This document shows, piece by piece, positions 8,853-17,976 of a stretch of 64,000 nt of DNA. The notes below the pieces were generated by a model, which did no database searches, was not told the origin of the DNA, and saw nothing but the letters and a program-made list of their open reading frames with translations. How positions within the stretch are numbered: position 1 is the stretch's first letter; each line of letters begins with the position of its first letter. This DNA comes from Zavarzinia aquatilis (GTDB taxonomy: Bacteria; Pseudomonadota; Alphaproteobacteria; Zavarziniales; Zavarziniaceae). Made by a program: the position numbers and the translations under genes. The stretch spans positions 124,578-188,577 of the forward strand of contig NZ_QGLE01000006.1 of NCBI RefSeq assembly GCF_003173035.1, read 5' to 3'.

Positions 8853-9668
8853 TCAGGCGTTCAGCAGGGCGAGGATTTCCGCGTGCAGGCGCTTGTCGCC
8901 GGTCGCGACCACGCTGCCGCCCTGCTGCGCGTCGCCGCCGGTCCAGCTGGTGATCTGGCCGCCCGCGCCGCGCACGATCGGGATCAGGGCCTGGATGTCG
9001 TAAGGCTCGAGATTGGTCTCGATCACGGCATCGACATGGCCGCTGGCGACCATGGCATAGGCGTAGCAATCGCCGCCGTAACGCACCATCTGCGCCTTGT
9101 CGGCGACGCGGGTGAAAGCGGCGAGGCTCTCCTTCGTGCGGAACAGATGCGGGCTGGTCGTCATCAGCCGGGCATGGGCTATGCCGGGGCAGGCCCGCAC
9201 CGACAGTTTCCGCCCGCCCAGAAAGGCGCCGGCCTCGGTGCCGACGTAACGCTCCCCGGTGAAGGGCTGATCCATCACGCCGACGACCGGCTCCCGCCCG
9301 TCGTTGAGGGCGATCAGCGTGCCCCAGGTGGGCAGGCCGGTGATGAAGGCGCGGGTGCCGTCAATGGGGTCCAGCACCCAGGTCAGCGGACTGCTGCCCT
9401 GCTTTGCCCCATATTCCTCGCCCAGGATGCCGTGGTCCGGATATTCCGCCTCGATGAGGGCGCGAATGGCCGCCTCGGCGCCGCGGTCGGCCTCGGTCAC
9501 CGGATCGTAGCCCTTGGCCCCGCCCCACAGGTCCGCCTTGTCGTCGACGGGCATCACCGTGCGGAAATAGGGCAGGATCACCGCGCGCGACGCATCGGCC
9601 AGGCGGCCGGCGAAAGCGGTCAGGGTTTCGATCTCGGCCCGGTCCAGGGCCTTGGGGGAAAGCGTCAT
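8853..9668 (-). CDS. hisN: Histidinol-phosphatase (HisN type, inositol monophosphatase fold)
   Basis: 271 residues of the FIG superfamily of Mg2+- and Li+-sensitive phosphatases. Metal-binding motifs are intact: DPVTEADRGAE, GEEYG, WVLDPIDGTRAFITGLPTWG, and the C-terminal EPYDIQALIPIVRGAGG in place of the WDxxAG motif. EPYDIQAL is the variant typical of HisN-type histidinol-phosphatases rather than SuhB. It would dephosphorylate L-histidinol phosphate in histidine synthesis, though IMPase-like activity on other substrates cannot be excluded. I use the ATG at 9668; a GTG directly before it is in frame. It converges on the lipoprotein gene with six bases between stops. Confidence 0.88.
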   Translation of the reverse strand: MTLSPKALDRAEIETLTAFAGRLADASRAVILPYFRTVMPVDDKADLWGGAKGYDPVTEADRGAEAAIRALIEAEYPDHGILGEEYGAKQGSSPLTWVLDPIDGTRAFITGLPTWGTLIALNDGREPVVGVMDQPFTGERYVGTEAGAFLGGRKLSVRACPGIAHARLMTTSPHLFRTKESLAAFTRVADKAQMVRYGGDCYAYAMVASGHVDAVIETNLEPYDIQALIPIVRGAGGQITSWTGGDAQQGGSVVATGDKRLHAEILALLNA

Positions 9669-9726
9669 CACAACCTCGCTCGATGCGCCGCAAACTAGGA
9701 TTGCGGGACATCGAGCGCAAGGGCCA

Positions 9727-10158
9727 TCAGATCAGCCAGATAACGGTGAGGCCGAGAGCGAAAATCCCGTCGTAAGCAGCGCAGAACGGCGGATACCAGC
9801 CCCGGGGCGCGACCATGGCCCCGTCATGACCGAGGCCATGGTGCAGCCAATCCCAGACCCCATGCAGGACATAGGCCACCGGCACCACCCAGGGCGACAG
9901 CCACAGACCGGCGAGGCCCGCCGCCATGAACAGGGTGGCCACGATGGATTCGACCGCGATCTGCCGCACCGATCCCGCCTGGATGGCGAAGCCGACATAG
10001 ATCGCCCCGATCACCGCGACCATCACCGCCGCCAGCTCGACGGAGTAACGATGGTCGATCAGCAGATGCAGCGGCAGCGTGGCAAGGCTGAGACCGATGC
10101 CGATCATCGACGGGGCGAAAACCCCGTGGCTGTGCTTGTGGGTCGCGGCGATGGTCAT
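9727..10158 (-). CDS. Small multi-spanning membrane protein (DUF6010-like)
   Basis: 143 residues with about four to five hydrophobic segments (MIGIGLSLATLPLHLLI, AAVMVAVIGAIYVGFAI, IVATLFMAAGLAGLWLS and a C-terminal one ending VIWLI). The central motif VLHGVWDWLHHGLGHD is rich in His and Trp and resembles DUF6010-type proteins; I am not certain of the family. The N-terminus carries THKHSHG, a possible metal-binding cluster. A GGAG-type Shine-Dalgarno precedes the ATG. It diverges from a GlxA-like regulator, with a perfect palindrome between them, so the regulator may control it. Confidence 0.6.
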   Translation of the reverse strand: MTIAATHKHSHGVFAPSMIGIGLSLATLPLHLLIDHRYSVELAAVMVAVIGAIYVGFAIQAGSVRQIAVESIVATLFMAAGLAGLWLSPWVVPVAYVLHGVWDWLHHGLGHDGAMVAPRGWYPPFCAAYDGIFALGLTVIWLI

Positions 10159-10202
10159 TCCTGAATCTCCTCTCCGGTGTTGACCGCAGGATAGGATCGG
10201 GC

Positions 10203-10226
10203 ATCAATGTCGCAAACGACATTGAT
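10203..10226. promoter_or_regulatory. Palindrome between divergent genes, candidate operator
   Basis: ATCAATGTCG / CGACATTGAT, a perfect 10-bp inverted repeat with a CAAA spacer, lies 15 bases before the GlxA-like start and 45 before the divergent membrane-protein start. Position and symmetry suggest a binding site for the adjacent AraC/GlxA-type regulator, although AraC-type sites are usually direct repeats. A structural hairpin is the alternative. Confidence 0.5.
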
Positions 10227-10241
10227 CCCGGGATTTCAGTC

Positions 10242-11189
10242 ATGGCCCGCACGATCTGCTTTCTGGTCTATACCGATTTCGTGCTGTTCGATCTGGCCGG
10301 GCCGCTGGAAGCCTTCAACACCGCGCGCATCCTGTCGGGCGGGGAATACCGGCTGGTCGTCGCCTCGCTCGACGGCGGACTGGTGCGCAGTTCATCCGGC
10401 CTCGAGGTGATGACCGAGGCCCTGCCGGCGGGGCCGCTCGACACGCTGATCGTGCCGGGTACGCTCGCCCCGCTCGACATTCCCCGGGTGGGCGAGGTGA
10501 TCGGGGCCATCGCGGCGCTGGCCGGCCGGGCCGGGCGGCGGACCAGCGTCTGCACCGGCGCCTTCCTGCTGGCGGCGGCCGGGCTGCTCGACGGCCGCGC
10601 GGTCACCACCCACTGGCTGCTGGCGCCCGAGCTGCAGGCGAGGTTCCCCGGCCTCCGGGTCGAGGGCGACCGCATCTTCATCCGCGACGGCGATGTCTGG
10701 ACCTCGGCCGGCATGTCGGCGGGCATCGACCTCGCCCTGGCGCTGATCGAGGCCGATCTCGGGGCGGAGGTGGCGCGGCAGGTCGCGCGGATGCTGGTGG
10801 TCTATTTCCGGCGCCCGGGCGGGCAGGATCAATTCTCGTCGCTGCTCGATCTCGATCTGGGCTCGGACCGCATTCGCCGGGCGCTGGGTTTCGCCCGCGA
10901 CCATCTGGCGGGCGATCTCTCGGTGCCGCGCCTCGCCGAGGTGGCGGGCCTCAGCCCGCGCCAGTTCGGCCGCGCCTTTACAGCCGCGACCGGCACCACC
11001 CCGGCCAAGGCGGTGGAGCGCCTGCGCGTCGAGGCGGCGCGCCCGATGGTCGAGGACGGGCGGCGCAGCTTCGATGAAATCGCCCGCCTCGTCGGCTTCG
11101 GCGATCCCGACCGCCTGTGCCAGAGCTTCATCCGCTGCCTCGGCCGGACGCCGCAGGACGTGCGGCGCCAGGCGCGTAGCGAAAGTTAG
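10242..11189 (+). CDS. GlxA-family transcriptional regulator (DJ-1/PfpI-like plus AraC HTH)
   Basis: 315 residues. The N-terminal half is a class I glutamine-amidotransferase/DJ-1-like domain (CFLVYTDFVLFDLAGPLEAF at the start, nucleophile-elbow segment SVCTGAFLLAAAGLLDGR near residue 100). The C-terminal half is an AraC double helix-turn-helix (LSVPRLAEVAGLSPRQFGRA and SFDEIARLVGFGDPDRLCQS). The elbow cysteine is present, but in this family the domain is thought to sense ligands rather than catalyse. It is transcribed away from a small membrane protein with a palindrome between. Ligand and targets unknown. Confidence 0.9.
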   Translation: MARTICFLVYTDFVLFDLAGPLEAFNTARILSGGEYRLVVASLDGGLVRSSSGLEVMTEALPAGPLDTLIVPGTLAPLDIPRVGEVIGAIAALAGRAGRRTSVCTGAFLLAAAGLLDGRAVTTHWLLAPELQARFPGLRVEGDRIFIRDGDVWTSAGMSAGIDLALALIEADLGAEVARQVARMLVVYFRRPGGQDQFSSLLDLDLGSDRIRRALGFARDHLAGDLSVPRLAEVAGLSPRQFGRAFTAATGTTPAKAVERLRVEAARPMVEDGRRSFDEIARLVGFGDPDRLCQSFIRCLGRTPQDVRRQARSES

Positions 11190-11204
11190 GACTGTTCACT
11201 TCCC

Positions 11205-11287
11205 TCGTCATCCCGGCGCAGGCCGGATCTTGTGACCACAAGGGCGCTTCTCTCGTCCCAAGGCTCCGGCCTTCGCCGGAGCGACGA
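11205..11287. repeat. REP-like doublet, copy A
   Basis: Two imperfect palindromes in opposite orientation after the GlxA-like gene: a CCGGC-GCAG-GCCGG half near 11213 and a perfect GCTCCGGC-CTTC-GCCGGAGC hairpin at 11263-11282. The same GCCGG-CTTC-GCCGG core recurs at two other intergenic places in the window (near 38464 and 54199), always outside genes. Confidence 0.65.
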
Positions 11288-11306
11288 GATGGTGGACCCG
11301 GTCTAT

Positions 11307-12068
11307 TCACACCTTCAGGCGATAGCCGCTGCGGAAAATCCACACGATGCCGCCGAGGCACAGCACGAGGAACAGCCCGGTCATGCCGAGGCTGAGGCCG
11401 ATGTCGACTTCCGCCTGACCGAAAAAGCTCCAGCGGAAGGCGGAGACGAGATAGACCACCGGGTTGAACAGGCTGACCGTCTGCCAGAAGGGCGGCAGCA
11501 TCTCGATCGAATAGAAACTGCCGCCGAGGAAGGTGAGGGGGGTCACGATCAGCAGGGGTACCAGCTGCAGCTTCTCGAAACCATCGGCCCAGATGCCGAT
11601 GATGAAGCCGAACAGGCTGAAGGTGACCGCGGTCAGGATCAGGAAGGCGACCATCAGCACCGGATGCTCGATCTGGACGGGCACGAAGGCAGTCGCCGTC
11701 GCGAGGATGATCAGGCCGAGGATGACCGATTTGGTCGCCGCCGCCCCGACATAGCCGGCGACGATTTCGAGCGGCGAGACCGGCGCCGACAGCACTTCGT
11801 AGATCGTCCCCGTGAAGCGCGGGAAATAGATGCCGAAGGAGGCGTTGGAAATGCTCTGCATCAGCAGGGTGAGCATGATCAGCCCGGGCACGATGAACGA
11901 GCCGTAGGCGACACCGCCGATGGCGTTCATGTGCTGGCCGATCGCCGCCCCGAAGACGACGAAATAGAGCGAGGTGGAAATGACCGGCGAGATGATGCTC
12001 TGCATCAGGGTGCGCCAGGCGCGGGCCATCTCGAACAGATAGATGGCGCGGATCGCATAGAGGTTCAT
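11307..12068 (-). CDS. ABC-2 type transporter permease
   Basis: 253 residues, six predicted membrane spans, in the ABC-2 (YadH/NodJ-like) family. The N-terminal [20 protein letters not shown] segment and the ESXR-like region [21 protein letters not shown] are typical. It forms a two-gene exporter with the ATPase upstream: its ATG overlaps the ATPase stop by four bases (ATGA), so the two are co-translated. The exported substrate cannot be read from the sequence; E. coli YadGH is the nearest familiar arrangement. Confidence 0.88.
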   Translation of the reverse strand: MNLYAIRAIYLFEMARAWRTLMQSIISPVISTSLYFVVFGAAIGQHMNAIGGVAYGSFIVPGLIMLTLLMQSISNASFGIYFPRFTGTIYEVLSAPVSPLEIVAGYVGAAATKSVILGLIILATATAFVPVQIEHPVLMVAFLILTAVTFSLFGFIIGIWADGFEKLQLVPLLIVTPLTFLGGSFYSIEMLPPFWQTVSLFNPVVYLVSAFRWSFFGQAEVDIGLSLGMTGLFLVLCLGGIVWIFRSGYRLKV

Positions 12069-12991
12069 GATTGCGCGCTCACCAGGCTGACGAAGATGTC
12101 TTCCAGGGAATTCTGGCGGGTCTGCAGGTCGTTGAAGCGGATGCCGGCCTCGCCGATGGCGCCGAGAAGCGCGGTGATCCCTGTCCGCTCCCCCTTGGTG
12201 TCATAGGTATAGACCAGCTCGCGCCCGTCGGCGGCAAGGCTGAGGTCGAAGCCGGCAAGGCAGTCCGGCACGGCCGCCAGCGGCTGCTGCAGGTGCAGGA
12301 TCAGCTCCTTCCGGCCGAGCTTGCGCATCAGCTCGGCCTTGTCCTCGACCAGGATGATCTCGCCCTTGCGGATGACGCCGACCCGGTCGGCCATCTCCTC
12401 GGCTTCCTCGATGTAATGGGTGGTCAGGATGATGGTGACGCCGGTCTCGCGTAAGCCTCGCACCATCTCCCACATGTCGCGGCGCAGCTCGACGTCGACC
12501 CCCGCCGTCGGCTCGTCGAGGAACAGGATGCGCGGCTCGTGGCTCAGGGCCTTGGCGATCATCACCCGCCGCTTCATCCCGCCCGAGAGCTGGCGCAGCT
12601 GGTTGTCCTTCTTGTCCCACAGCGAGAGGTCGCGCAGGATTTTTTCGATCAGGGCGGGGTTGCCCTTCTTGCCGAACAGGCCCCGGCTGAAGCTGACCGT
12701 GTTCCACACCGTCTCGAAGGCGTCGGTGGTCAATTCCTGCGGCACCAGGCCGATCAGGCTGCGCGCCGCCCGATAATCCTTCACGATGTCGTGCCCCCCC
12801 GCCAGCACCGTGCCCGATGTCGCCCGGGCGATGCCGCAGACGATGCTGATCAGGGTGGTCTTGCCGGCGCCATTGGGGCCGAGCAGGGCGAAAATCTCCC
12901 CCGGCCTGATCTGCAGGTTCACCGCCTTCAGGGCGGTGAAGCCCGAGCCATAGGTCTTGGTGAGAGTCTGGATGTCGATGACCGGGTTCAT
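12065..12991 (-). CDS. ABC transporter ATP-binding protein (ABC-2 exporter)
   Basis: 308 residues. Walker [12 protein letters not shown], signature [18 protein letters not shown], Walker [14 protein letters not shown] and the H-loop [12 protein letters not shown] are all intact. A C-terminal extension of about 80 residues follows the nucleotide-binding domain, as in YadG/NodI/drug-efflux ATPases. The frame is open upstream; I start at the ATG opening [17 protein letters not shown], which puts the ABC domain at the N-terminus. It pairs with the permease gene through a 4-bp overlap and diverges from glpD. Confidence 0.92.
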   Translation of the reverse strand: MNPVIDIQTLTKTYGSGFTALKAVNLQIRPGEIFALLGPNGAGKTTLISIVCGIARATSGTVLAGGHDIVKDYRAARSLIGLVPQELTTDAFETVWNTVSFSRGLFGKKGNPALIEKILRDLSLWDKKDNQLRQLSGGMKRRVMIAKALSHEPRILFLDEPTAGVDVELRRDMWEMVRGLRETGVTIILTTHYIEEAEEMADRVGVIRKGEIILVEDKAELMRKLGRKELILHLQQPLAAVPDCLAGFDLSLAADGRELVYTYDTKGERTGITALLGAIGEAGIRFNDLQTRQNSLEDIFVSLVSAQS

Positions 12992-13123
12992 GGCGGGGAC
13001 GATACCCGACCGGAACGCTCGGTGAAATCCACGCCGACGCATGGCAGGCCATCGCCGGGTTTGCCATCGCCGGGCGCTGCCGCCATGGTATCACCCGAGG
13101 CGAGGGGTTCACGGCGGGTTGGC

Positions 13124-14623
13124 ATGACGGCGCGATTTGATCTGGTGGTGGTCGGCGGGGGCATCAATGGCGCCGCGGTGGCGCGCGACGCGGCGGGCCG
13201 GGGCCTGTCGGTCCTGCTGGCGGAGGCGAATGATTATGCCAGCGCGACCTCATCCGCCTCGTCCAAGCTGATCCACGGCGGCATCCGCTATCTCGAGCAA
13301 TATGAATTCCGGCTGGTGCGGGAATCGCTGCACGAGCGCGAGACCCTGATGCGGATCGCGCCCCATCTCGTCTATCCCCTGCGCTTCCTGGTGCCCGTGA
13401 CCCGGGGGCAACCGCGCCCGGCCTGGATGGTCCGCCTCGGGCTTATCCTTTACGACCTGCTGTCGGGCCGGAAGCTGCTGGAAAAGACCGGGCGCCTGTC
13501 GGCCGCCGCGGCGGCGGCGGTGCCGCGCCTGCGGCCCGATGGCGTGCGCGCCGTCCTGCATTATCCCGACTGCTGGACCGACGATGCCCGGCTGACGCTG
13601 GAAACCCTGCTGGATGCCAGGGCGCGGGGCGCCGATATCGGCAACTACCGCCCGGTGACCAAGATCGAGCCGGCCGGCGACGGTTACCGCGTCACCTTCC
13701 GCGAGGACGGCCGGCCCCGGACGGTCGAGGCCCGCTATGTCGTCAATGCCGGCGGCCCCTGGGCCAATGCGGTGCTGGGCAAGGTCGAGGGCGGCGCCGC
13801 CCCCGAGAAGCGCCTGCGCCTGGTGCGTGGCAGCCACATCGTCGTGCCCATGCCCGAGCCGAAGGAGACCCGCGCCTTCACCCTGCAGAACGACGACAAG
13901 CGCGTGGTCTTCGTCATTCCCTGGCTGGAGCGTTTCCTGATCATCGGCACGACCGATGTCCCGCACGAGGGCGACCCGGCGAAGCCCGCCTGTTCGGAGG
14001 CGGAGCGGGATTACCTGCTCGCCTGCTACCGGCGCTTCTTCGATCATCCGGTGACGGCGGCGGATGTGGTATGGAGCTGGTCGGGCGTCCGCCCGCTGGT
14101 CGACGACGGCAGTGACAACCCCTCCAAGGTGACCCGGGAATACGAGCTGGTTTCCCACCGGCAGGGCGCGGGCGGCATGATCTCGATCTATGGTGGCAAG
14201 ATCACCACCCACCGCAAGCTGGGCGAACTGGTGATGTCGGCATTGCAGGACCTCGGCGCCGAAATGGCCGGTCCCTGGACGAAGACCGCGCCGATCCACG
14301 GCGGCACCCTCGACCGCGCGGCGCTGGCCCGCCTCGCCGAGGCGGGACCGGAGGCGGTGCCCGCCGAGGTTCGGCGGCGCTGGGTCTTCACCTATGGCGC
14401 GGCGACGGCCGACATCTACGCGGCGATCGCGGATGATCCGGCGCTGGCGCAGGATGTCGCCCCCGGCATTCCCGAGGCGGAATTGCTGCACGCGGTATCG
14501 GTCGAGGATGCGAAGACGGCGGAGGATTTTCTCTATCGCCGGACCAAGACCTTCATCCTGCAGGATGCGGACGGGATCGACGCGGTGACCGGCTGGTTCG
14601 CCCGGCGCCAGCGGACGGCCTGA
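13124..14623 (+). CDS. glpD: Aerobic glycerol-3-phosphate dehydrogenase
   Basis: 499-residue FAD-dependent membrane-associated enzyme oxidising sn-glycerol 3-phosphate to dihydroxyacetone phosphate and passing electrons to ubiquinone. The N-terminal Rossmann motif [20 protein letters not shown] is intact, followed by the GlpD signatures [20 protein letters not shown] and, later, [13 protein letters not shown]-terminal DAO_C domain present; length normal. The frame continues upstream for about 195 codons without GlpD similarity, so I start at the ATG before [11 protein letters not shown]. No glpF or glpK is adjacent; the next gene, two bases on, is a HAD phosphatase. Confidence 0.95.
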   Translation: MTARFDLVVVGGGINGAAVARDAAGRGLSVLLAEANDYASATSSASSKLIHGGIRYLEQYEFRLVRESLHERETLMRIAPHLVYPLRFLVPVTRGQPRPAWMVRLGLILYDLLSGRKLLEKTGRLSAAAAAAVPRLRPDGVRAVLHYPDCWTDDARLTLETLLDARARGADIGNYRPVTKIEPAGDGYRVTFREDGRPRTVEARYVVNAGGPWANAVLGKVEGGAAPEKRLRLVRGSHIVVPMPEPKETRAFTLQNDDKRVVFVIPWLERFLIIGTTDVPHEGDPAKPACSEAERDYLLACYRRFFDHPVTAADVVWSWSGVRPLVDDGSDNPSKVTREYELVSHRQGAGGMISIYGGKITTHRKLGELVMSALQDLGAEMAGPWTKTAPIHGGTLDRAALARLAEAGPEAVPAEVRRRWVFTYGAATADIYAAIADDPALAQDVAPGIPEAELLHAVSVEDAKTAEDFLYRRTKTFILQDADGIDAVTGWFARRQRTA

Positions 14624-14625
14624 CC

Positions 14626-15426
14626 ATGCCGCAGCCGCTGGCGCATATGCCGCGCGATCTGCTTGCCGGTATCGACATCGTCCTGACCGATATCGACGAC
14701 ACGCTGACCCACGAGGGCCGCCTGCCGGCGGTGACCTATGCCGCCATCGAGCGGCTGGCGGCGGCGGGCATCGACGTGGTGCCGATCACCGGGCGGCCCG
14801 CCGGCTGGTGCGACCTGATCGCCCGGCAATGGCCGGTGCGCGGCGTGATCGGCGAAAACGGCGCCTTTTTCTTCGCCTATGACGGCGCCGCCCGGCGTCT
14901 CGTCCGGCGCTACTGGAAACAAGACTCGCAGGTCCGCGCCGCCGACCGCGCCCGTCTCGCCGAACTGGCGCGCACGATTCCGGCGGCGGTGCCGGGCTGC
15001 GCCATCGCCACCGACCAGTTCTGCCGCGAGGCGGATCTCGCGATTGATTTCCGGGAAGACGTGACGCCGCTGCCCTGGGCGGCGGTCGACCGCATCGTCG
15101 CTTTGTTCGAGGCGGCGGGGGCGACGGCGAAATACAGCACCGCCCATGTCAACGGCTGGTTCGGCGACTGGGACAAGCTGGCGATGACCCGGATTTTCTT
15201 CGCCGAACACCTCGGCCGCGATCTCGACGCGAGCCGGGACCGCGTCGCCTTCATCGGCGACAGCCCGAACGATGTGCCGATGTTCGGCTTTTTCCCCCAT
15301 GCCGTCGGCGTCGCCAATCTCGACTTCTTCGGCGACCGGCTGAGCGCCCTGCCCGCCTATGTCACGACGGCGCGCGGCGGCCACGGCTTCGCCGAACTGG
15401 CCGACGCCCTGCTGGCGGCACGCTGA
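14626..15426 (+). CDS. HAD-superfamily hydrolase, Cof/IIB-like
   Basis: 266 residues. Motif I is VLTDIDDTLTHEG with both aspartates; the motif II region is VVPITGRPAGWCD; motif IV is AFIGDSPNDVPMFG, with a plausible motif III lysine in WDKLAMTRIF. The domain arrangement (cap inserted between motifs II and III) fits the IIB class that includes sugar phosphatases and trehalose/sucrose-phosphate phosphatases. Two bases separate it from glpD, so it is almost surely co-transcribed; a role on a glycerol or hexose phosphate is a guess from context only. Confidence 0.82.
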   Translation: MPQPLAHMPRDLLAGIDIVLTDIDDTLTHEGRLPAVTYAAIERLAAAGIDVVPITGRPAGWCDLIARQWPVRGVIGENGAFFFAYDGAARRLVRRYWKQDSQVRAADRARLAELARTIPAAVPGCAIATDQFCREADLAIDFREDVTPLPWAAVDRIVALFEAAGATAKYSTAHVNGWFGDWDKLAMTRIFFAEHLGRDLDASRDRVAFIGDSPNDVPMFGFFPHAVGVANLDFFGDRLSALPAYVTTARGGHGFAELADALLAAR

Positions 15427-15467
15427 TCCCGCCCTCCCCGCCGTTCAGACGGGGAAAGCGAGCGTCG

Positions 15468-15845
15468 TCAGGCCGCGATCGGGGTGGCGGCGGCGGCCGG
15501 TTTCGACGGGGCGACCGCGGCCATGGCGCGCACGAGGTCGAGCAGGCGTTCCTGCTGTTCGTCGGGCAGGGTCATGAAGCTGCGCGCCACCTCGGCCGCA
15601 TCGCGGCTGATCGTGTCGGCGACCGGCGCCGCGGCGTCGTAGAAGTAGGAGATCGGCACGTCCAGCGCCTCGGCCAGGGCCGAGAGGCGACCGGCCGAGA
15701 CCTTGGCGCCGCCGGTCTCGTATTTCTGGATTTGCTGGAATTTCAGCCCGACGCGACGCGCCAGCCGCTCCTGGGAAAGCCCGAGAAGCCACCGGCGTTC
15801 ACGAATGCGGCGTCCGATCTGAAGATCGAGGGGAGTCATCGCCAT
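15468..15845 (-). CDS. XRE-family helix-turn-helix regulator
   Basis: 125 residues with a Cro/CI-type DNA-binding domain: IGRRIRERRWLLGLSQERLA, RRVGLKFQQIQKYETGGAKV, then LSALAEALDVPISYFYD. The rest is an acidic/Ala-rich tail containing MTLPDEQQERLLDLVRAM. It resembles the short alphaproteobacterial XRE regulators of the HipB/SinR style. The ATG at 15845 is chosen because GGAG lies seven bases before it; a GTG start at 15869 would sit inside the large palindrome. That palindrome overlaps the Shine-Dalgarno, strongly suggesting autoregulation. No toxin partner is adjacent. Confidence 0.87.
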   Translation of the reverse strand: MAMTPLDLQIGRRIRERRWLLGLSQERLARRVGLKFQQIQKYETGGAKVSAGRLSALAEALDVPISYFYDAAAPVADTISRDAAEVARSFMTLPDEQQERLLDLVRAMAAVAPSKPAAAATPIAA

Positions 15846-15847
15846 AA

Positions 15848-15891
15848 GAAAACTCCAATATGGGAACACTTGTAACCATATTGGAGTTTTC
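15848..15891. promoter_or_regulatory. Large palindrome at the XRE gene start, candidate autoregulatory operator
   Basis: A perfect 16-bp inverted repeat, GAAAACTCCAATATGG and CCATATTGGAGTTTTC, with a 12-bp spacer. It ends two bases before the XRE start codon and contains that gene's GGAG Shine-Dalgarno. It is A+T-rich in a G+C-rich setting. Binding by the XRE protein would block promoter clearance or, as RNA, the hairpin would hide the ribosome site. Confidence 0.7.
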
Positions 15892-15906
15892 CGGCAGCTT
15901 CAACCC

Positions 15907-15929
15907 CTTCCCGCGCAATGCGCGGAAAG
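15907..15929 (-). terminator. typA: Probable typA terminator
   Basis: CTTCCCGCGC and GCGCGGAAAG pair at nine of ten positions around an AAT loop, about 40 bases beyond the typA stop in the direction of transcription. There is no clear T run. Confidence 0.45.
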
Positions 15930-15969
15930 ATCGCCACTTGCGGTTGGGCGCCTATCCCAGGCTTTGGGC

Positions 15970-17793
15970 TCAGGCGCTCTCAGCCGCGCGCGACATGCGC
16001 TTGCGCTCGTTGGAATCGAGGTAGCGCTTGCGCAGGCGGATCGACTTCGGCGTGACCTCGACCAGTTCGTCGTCGCCGAGATAGGCGATGGCCTGCTCGA
16101 GGCTCATCTTGCGCGGCGGCGTCAGGCGCACGGCCTCGTCCTTCGAGGTGGTGCGGATGTTGGTCAGCTGCTTGCCCTTGAGCGGATTGACCTCGAGGTC
16201 GTTGTCGCGGGTGTGCTCGCCGATGATCATGCCTTCGTAGACCTTCACGCCCGGGTCGATGAACATCGGGCCGCGGTCTTCGAGGTTCCACAGGGCATAG
16301 GCGACCGACTCGCCCGCCGCGTTCGAGATCAGCACGCCGTTGCGGCGGCCGGCGATCGGGCCCTTGTAGGGGGCATAATCGTGGAACAGGCGGTTCATCA
16401 GGCCGGTGCCGCGGGTATCGGTGAGGAATTCACCGTGATAGCCGATCAGGCCGCGCGACGGGCAGTGGAAGACGAGACGGGTCTTGCCGCCACCCGACGG
16501 GCGCATTTCCTTCAGCTCGCCCTTGCGGATCGAGACCTTCTCGACGACGACGCCCGAGAATTCGTCGTCGACGTCGATCACCACTTCCTCGATCGGCTCG
16601 AGGCGCTGGCCGTTCTCTTCCTTGAACAGCACGCGGGGGCGGCTGATCGACAGCTCGAAGCCCTCGCGGCGCATCTGTTCGATCAGGATGCCGAGCTGCA
16701 GTTCGCCGCGGCCCGCGACCTCGAAGCTGTCGCCGCCGGGGGCGTCGGTGATCTTCAGGGCGACGTTGCCTTCGGCCTCGCGCAGCAGGCGGTCGCGGAT
16801 GACGCGGCTCTGCACCTTGCTGCCTTCGGTGCCGGCGAGCGGCGAATCATTGATCGAGAAGGTCATGGCCAGGGTCGGCGGGTCGATCGGCTGGGCCTTC
16901 AGCGGCTCGCTGACTTCAAGCGCGCAGATGGTGTCGGCGACGGTGGCGACGGTCAGGCCGGCGATGGCGACGATGTCACCCGCCGAGGCTTCCTCGACCG
17001 GCACGCGCTCGATGCCGCGGAAGGCGAGCAGCTTGGACAGACGGCCCTGTTCCAGCATCTCGCCGCCCGCGCGCAGCGCCTTGACCGGCGTGTTCTGGCG
17101 CGCGACGCCGGACTGAATACGGCCGGTCAGGATGCGGCCCAGGAAGGGATCGCTCTCGAGCGTGGTCGCCAGCATGGTGAAGGGCTGGTCGGTGTCGTTG
17201 ACGACCGACGGCTGCGGCACATGGTCGAGCACGAGGTCGAACAGCGGCGCCAGGGTCTCGCGCGGCTCGTCCAGTTCCTTGACCGCCCAGCCCTGCTTGC
17301 CCGAGGCATAGAGGATCGGGAAGTCGAGCTGTTCCTCGTTGGCGTCGAGCGCGGTGAAGAGGTCGAAGACCTCGTTCAGCACTTCGTCGGGACGGGCGTC
17401 GGGACGGTCGATCTTGTTGATCAGCACGATGGGGCGCAGGCCGAGGCGCAGCGCCTTGCCGGTCACGAATTTGGTCTGCGGCAGCGGGCCTTCGGCGCTG
17501 TCGACGAGGACGACGACGCCGTCGACCATCGAGAGGATGCGCTCCACCTCGCCGCCGAAGTCGGCGTGGCCGGGGGTGTCGACGATATTGATGCGGGTGT
17601 CCTTCCAGACGACCGAGGTCGGCTTGGCCAGGATGGTAATGCCGCGCTCCTTTTCCAGGTCGTTGCTGTCCATGACCCGCTCGGCCACCTGCTGGTTGGC
17701 GCGGAACGTGCCCGACTGCCGCAGCAGCTGGTCGACGAGAGTGGTCTTGCCATGGTCGACGTGGGCGATAATGGCGATATTGCGGATCTGCAT
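15970..17793 (-). CDS. typA: Translational GTPase TypA/BipA
   Basis: 607-residue ribosome-associated GTPase with roles in stress response and ribosome assembly. G1 is IIAHVDHGKTTLVDQLL at the N-terminus, G3 DTPGHADFGGEVER, G4 NKIDR. The family-specific C-terminal stretch includes LMNRLFHDYAPYKGPIAG, GVLISNAAGESVAYALWN and the closing LDSNERKRMSR. Length matches the E. coli protein. I start at the ATG of MQIRNIAIIAHVD; 23 more codons upstream are open but not conserved. It stands alone, with about 180 bases of upstream region holding a short GCCGCTT/AAGCGGC hairpin near 17885. Confidence 0.97.
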   Translation of the reverse strand: MQIRNIAIIAHVDHGKTTLVDQLLRQSGTFRANQQVAERVMDSNDLEKERGITILAKPTSVVWKDTRINIVDTPGHADFGGEVERILSMVDGVVVLVDSAEGPLPQTKFVTGKALRLGLRPIVLINKIDRPDARPDEVLNEVFDLFTALDANEEQLDFPILYASGKQGWAVKELDEPRETLAPLFDLVLDHVPQPSVVNDTDQPFTMLATTLESDPFLGRILTGRIQSGVARQNTPVKALRAGGEMLEQGRLSKLLAFRGIERVPVEEASAGDIVAIAGLTVATVADTICALEVSEPLKAQPIDPPTLAMTFSINDSPLAGTEGSKVQSRVIRDRLLREAEGNVALKITDAPGGDSFEVAGRGELQLGILIEQMRREGFELSISRPRVLFKEENGQRLEPIEEVVIDVDDEFSGVVVEKVSIRKGELKEMRPSGGGKTRLVFHCPSRGLIGYHGEFLTDTRGTGLMNRLFHDYAPYKGPIAGRRNGVLISNAAGESVAYALWNLEDRGPMFIDPGVKVYEGMIIGEHTRDNDLEVNPLKGKQLTNIRTTSKDEAVRLTPPRKMSLEQAIAYLGDDELVEVTPKSIRLRKRYLDSNERKRMSRAAESA

Positions 17794-17941
17794 GAAACAC
17801 GCCTTCCGGGGCACTGGCATCATGGCCCGGGGCCGGCTCATCGAGTGCGAGGCCGGAAGCAAGGGGCCGGAAATTCGGGCTTTTGCCGCTTTTTAAGCGG
17901 CGGCGGAGTATAGCCGCTGTTTATGGCAGTGCAATAACAAC

Positions 17942-17964
17942 GGCCATGCAGGGCGCGCATGGCC
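17942..17964 (-). terminator. Terminator-like hairpin after the DUF3592 genes
   Basis: A perfect 8-bp stem GGCCATGC / GCATGGCC with a 7-nt loop lies 12 bases past the stop of the DUF3592 gene. Read on the minus strand it is followed by a T-rich GTTGTTATTG stretch. Confidence 0.55.
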
Positions 17965-17976
17965 TCACGCTTTCGA

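Noticed and set aside
10203-10226. Rho-independent terminator
   Set aside because: It lies between divergent starts, where no transcript should end, and has no T tract.
15427-15467. Terminator between the HAD and XRE genes
   Set aside because: Only a 5-bp CCCCG/CGGGG stem with a 9-nt loop is visible; too weak to list.
15964-17913. Long open frame antisense to typA
   Set aside because: Shadow of typA; no recognisable protein features.
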